A stretch of 15,767 nucleotides of DNA from positions 1-15,767 of the forward strand of contig CAMOTA010000061.1 in the NCBI GenBank assembly GCA_946625225.1, given 5' to 3'. The translations under genes were made by a program, and so were the position numbers. Shown here piece by piece: positions 13,914-15,767 of this stretch. Under the pieces are notes generated by a model that saw nothing but the letters and a program-made list of their open reading frames with translations, did no database searches and was not told the DNA's origin. The DNA is from UBA9715 sp003452695. Lineage in GTDB: Bacteria; Actinomycetota; Coriobacteriia; Coriobacteriales; Eggerthellaceae. Each line of letters opens with the position of its first letter. The stretch's first letter is position 1.

Positions 13914-14339
13914 ATGAACATCCAGGAACTTCGGAACAACAGTCTGTTCAATTTCGGCGAGGAGAACGTGAATTTCGCCCAGTACTTCGATGGAACGAGC
14001 TATCTGGGCGTCATCTCTGCCGAACAGGTGCCCACGTTCAACGTGAGCTTCGAGCCGGGATGCCGCAACCACTGGCATATTCACCATGCCGACGAGGGCG
14101 GCGGGCAGATGCTGCTGGTAACGGCAGGGCGCGGTTGGTACCAGGAATGGGGACAGCCTGCGCGCGAGCTGCATCCAGGCGATGTGGTGAACATACCGGC
14201 GAACGTGAAGCACTGGCACGGCGCGGCGGCAGACACCGCCTTCCAGCACATCGCCATCGAAGTGCCCGGCACGAACGAATCGACCGAATGGTGCGAAGCG
14301 GTCGACCCCGCGGAGTACGCGAAGCTGGGTTCGCGCTGA
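13914..14339 (+). CDS. Cupin-domain protein
   Basis: A 141-aa single-domain cupin, a small beta-barrel that usually binds a metal. Motif 1 gives candidate ligands His53 and His55 in RNHWHIHH, with Gln65 replacing the usual Glu. Motif 2 (GDVVNIPANVKHWHGA, 89-104) gives His100 and His102. I chose the ATG at 13914 because aaggag lies 7 nt upstream; a longer in-frame start adds only a basic stretch. It lies in the same direction as the carboxymuconolactone-decarboxylase-like gene 336 bp further on. Homologous pairs of cupin and such proteins occur in many anaerobes, but their reaction is poorly known. The substrate cannot be inferred. Confidence 0.9.
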   Translation: MNIQELRNNSLFNFGEENVNFAQYFDGTSYLGVISAEQVPTFNVSFEPGCRNHWHIHHADEGGGQMLLVTAGRGWYQEWGQPARELHPGDVVNIPANVKHWHGAAADTAFQHIAIEVPGTNESTEWCEAVDPAEYAKLGSR

Positions 14340-14398
14340 TTTATGCCGATGAGCCGGGGCTGCCAGGGGCGTGTGCAACTCGCCCGATAGTCGAAAGG

Positions 14399-14420
14399 GC
14401 CAGCGCATCGCTGCGCTGGC
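14399..14420 (+). terminator. Hairpin downstream of the cupin gene
   Basis: Perfect 9-bp arms gccagcgca and tgcgctggc enclose tcgc, 60 bp past the cupin stop. No T-run follows, so it may be a factor-dependent terminator or an mRNA-stabilising stem. Confidence 0.4.
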
Positions 14421-14548
14421 AATGCGGACAGGTGAGATTCGAAGGCGAACGCGCCGGCTTGCGCGGTCTTGGCTGGCATGATTGAGCGAGCGCTCGCCTA
14501 TCACGGACTACTAGGCTTGCGGGCTAGTTGACAGCTTGCTTGTAGCAA

Positions 14549-14628
14549 GCGGGTCGGCGGGCTGGCGGGCTGGCAGGTTGATGGGCTGACGGGTTGGCAA
14601 TCAGGCAAGCAGGATCGTAGGCGGGCAG
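14549..14628 (+). repeat. Degenerate 8-bp tandem repeat, about 10 units
   Basis: The sequence keeps an 8-bp period: two exact gcgggctg units (14557-14572) with related units on both sides, such as gcgggtcg, gcaggttg, atgggctg, acgggttg, gcaagcag and gcgggcag. It ends about 35 bp before the ribosome binding site of the next gene and fills much of the 336-bp gap after the cupin gene. A TTGACA (14528-14533) precedes it but has no -10 partner. Confidence 0.75.
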
Positions 14629-14675
14629 GCAAGTTTATTAGTTAGTTACTTCACAGACAAGCGAAGGAGAACGAT

Positions 14676-15005
14676 ATGGCAAAGAAGCAGACGGCCGGGC
14701 GCGACAACCTGGGCAAGCTGGCACCGCAGTTCGCGGCGCTGAACGACGACGTGCTGTTCGGCGAGGTATGGGCCCGCGAAGACGAGCTGTCGGCGCGCGA
14801 CCGTTCGATGATAACCATCGCGGCGCTGTTCAGCGCGGGCCTGTACCCGCAGCTGAAGGCGCATCTGCAGATTGGCAAGGAACACGGCATCCGCAAAGAG
14901 GAGGCCGTGGCCATGGTAACCCAGCTGGCCTTCTACTGCGGCTGGCCGAAGGCGTGGTCCACCTTTCCCCTTATCGCCGAGGTCTGGGGCGACGAAGAGG
15001 ACTAG
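14676..15005 (+). CDS. Carboxymuconolactone decarboxylase-family protein
   Basis: A 109-aa, mostly helical protein of the CMD/AhpD-like family. It shows LSARDRSMITIAALFSAG (38-55), LKAHLQIGKEHGIRKEEAVA (60-79) with conserved His63, and LAFYCGWPKAWS (84-95). The CxxC pair of AhpD peroxidase partners is absent (only Cys88 is present), so a peroxidase role is unlikely. Family members often act as small decarboxylases or as redox-linked accessory proteins; this one has no assignable substrate. The start is supported by aaggag 7 nt upstream. It follows a cupin gene in the same direction and converges with a truncated FAD oxidoreductase gene 19 bp beyond its stop. Confidence 0.92.
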   Translation: MAKKQTAGRDNLGKLAPQFAALNDDVLFGEVWAREDELSARDRSMITIAALFSAGLYPQLKAHLQIGKEHGIRKEEAVAMVTQLAFYCGWPKAWSTFPLIAEVWGDEED

Positions 15006-15024
15006 AAAGGCAATTCAGACTGCA

Positions 15025-15537
15025 TTACAAGACAGTTCCGCACGCCACGCATGCGCGCGGGTCCTGCAGGAACTTGGGGGTTACCTGCGGATCCAACCCC
15101 GGCTCCGCGAAGACCTGGAAGAGGCGCTCGGTAAGCTGCGACCAGCCATCGCGATGGTCCGTGCTCTGGGGAACTTCATCTGCGAGCTCGCCGAACTCGG
15201 CATCCAGGTTTATGCCGATGCCCGCAAGATAGCGATCGTAGCGCAGGGCGTTTCCCGTGGCGAGCGTGGTCGTGCCGCCCAGCGCGCGGCCGTTCACGTG
15301 CACGAGGCCGCCGTCGCGGGCCTTCAACACGCGCATTTCGGGAAAGAGCAGCTGAATCATGTGCTCGTCGAAGAACAGCCCCGCGCGGCGCGCGGGCTCG
15401 AAGGCGGACACGTTCCAGGAAAACGGCTGGAACGCGCGACCGGCTTCCAGCAGCACCACGTCGAAGCCAGCCGCCGCCAGTTCCCTGGCCGCTATGCAGC
15501 CGCCCGCCCCGCTTCCCACGACGATAATCTTGCCCAT
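15025..15537 (-). pseudogene. Truncated GMC-type FAD oxidoreductase (N-terminal fragment)
   Basis: The 170 residues show a complete FAD-binding start: GSGAGG (8-13), LLEAGR ending the second strand (29-34) and NGRALGGTT (82-90), as in glucose-methanol-choline oxidoreductases. Those proteins are usually 450-550 aa long, so the catalytic C-terminal domain is missing. The frame ends DPRACVACGTVL-stop. Reading one base out of frame continues as CGNC, the expected next residues of a CxxCGxC motif, after which similarity fades into the end of the convergent decarboxylase-like gene. This indicates a frameshift plus 3' deletion. The ATG at 15537 has ggag 7 nt upstream; an ATG 12 nt earlier is possible. 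A short functional protein cannot be excluded. Confidence 0.75.
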
Positions 15538-15767
15538 GGTTTGCTCCATTCCGCCGCCTTCGCCGGCGGCACAAATCGCTATTAAAGCGGGGACGGAACC
15601 CCGGCGTCTCTGGGATAATCACATTGCGGAAGCGGTGGCGCACTACAGAGCATGGGAAGGTGGGTAGCCGCGGGTTTCCGTTCCCGCCGCCGTATGGTTA
15701 TATGCGCCGTCTCCCTCACAAGCACAAATAAGTGGGACCGAGAGCCCGTACACTTATCTTTGCAGGC
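15538..15767. other. Upstream region of the truncated oxidoreductase, right window edge
   Basis: No gene is seen. It contains small hairpins: gccgcc and ggcggc around ttcgcc just before the start codon, cgggg and ccccg near 15590, and a dyad ataagtg/cacttat (15728-15734 and 15751-15757). The last includes another minus-strand TGTACGG (15746-15752). Confidence 0.45.

Noticed and set aside
13521..14504. 327-aa minus-strand frame over the cupin gene
   Set aside because: Most of it is antisense to the well-supported cupin gene; the remainder shows no motif. A decayed gene in 13521-13880 cannot be fully excluded.
14528..14556. TTGACA with a 17-bp spacer upstream of the decarboxylase-like gene
   Set aside because: The hexamer at the -10 position is GC-rich (gggtcg region), so it is not a credible promoter.

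Overview
The window looks like chromosomal DNA of a high-GC anaerobic actinobacterium of class Coriobacteriia, most likely family Eggerthellaceae. This is inferred from the tungsten-type aldehyde ferredoxin oxidoreductase operon, from secreted proteins ending in the lysine-rich Ig-like domain common in that group, and from GC-rich codon use broken by a visibly AT-richer patch. No species can be named from the sequence alone.

Layout. At 11-55 lies only the 3' half of a tRNA-Arg(TCT), which reads as the attachment-site end of an integrated element lying to the left of the window. Next come, on the minus strand, ornithine carbamoyltransferase (67-1077) and a WalJ/YycJ-like metallo-beta-lactamase-fold hydrolase (1395-2321), with a G-rich 7-bp tandem repeat between them. 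From 2617 to 7019 an AT-richer island carries three secreted proteins, all on the minus strand: a triple PPC-like domain protein, a BspA/DUF285-type surface protein and a small calcium-loop-like secreted protein. The first two share the same type of C-terminal Ig-like domain. Bases 7020-7864 hold no gene but a family of about 100-bp repeats with AT-rich hairpins. A small conserved-type 80-aa protein with its own strong terminator follows (7865-8179).

The core of the right half is a plus-strand operon (8737-12833): aldehyde ferredoxin oxidoreductase, a MoaD/ThiS-like protein ending in Gly-Gly, a ferredoxin with four [4Fe-4S] motifs and an iron-type alcohol dehydrogenase. Together these suggest interconversion of carboxylic acid, aldehyde and alcohol, with electrons passing through ferredoxin and with a dedicated factor for the tungsto/molybdopterin cofactor. 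After it come a large nested inverted repeat with clustered TGTACGG sites, an atypical thioredoxin (WCTLC) on the minus strand, a cupin and a carboxymuconolactone-decarboxylase-like protein on the plus strand, and a truncated GMC/FAD oxidoreductase on the minus strand that converges on the latter.

Several intergenic regions contain short tandem repeats with different units (7, 8, 10, 12 and 18 bp), a recurrent feature of this window. No CRISPR array, transposase, rRNA or complete tRNA gene was seen.
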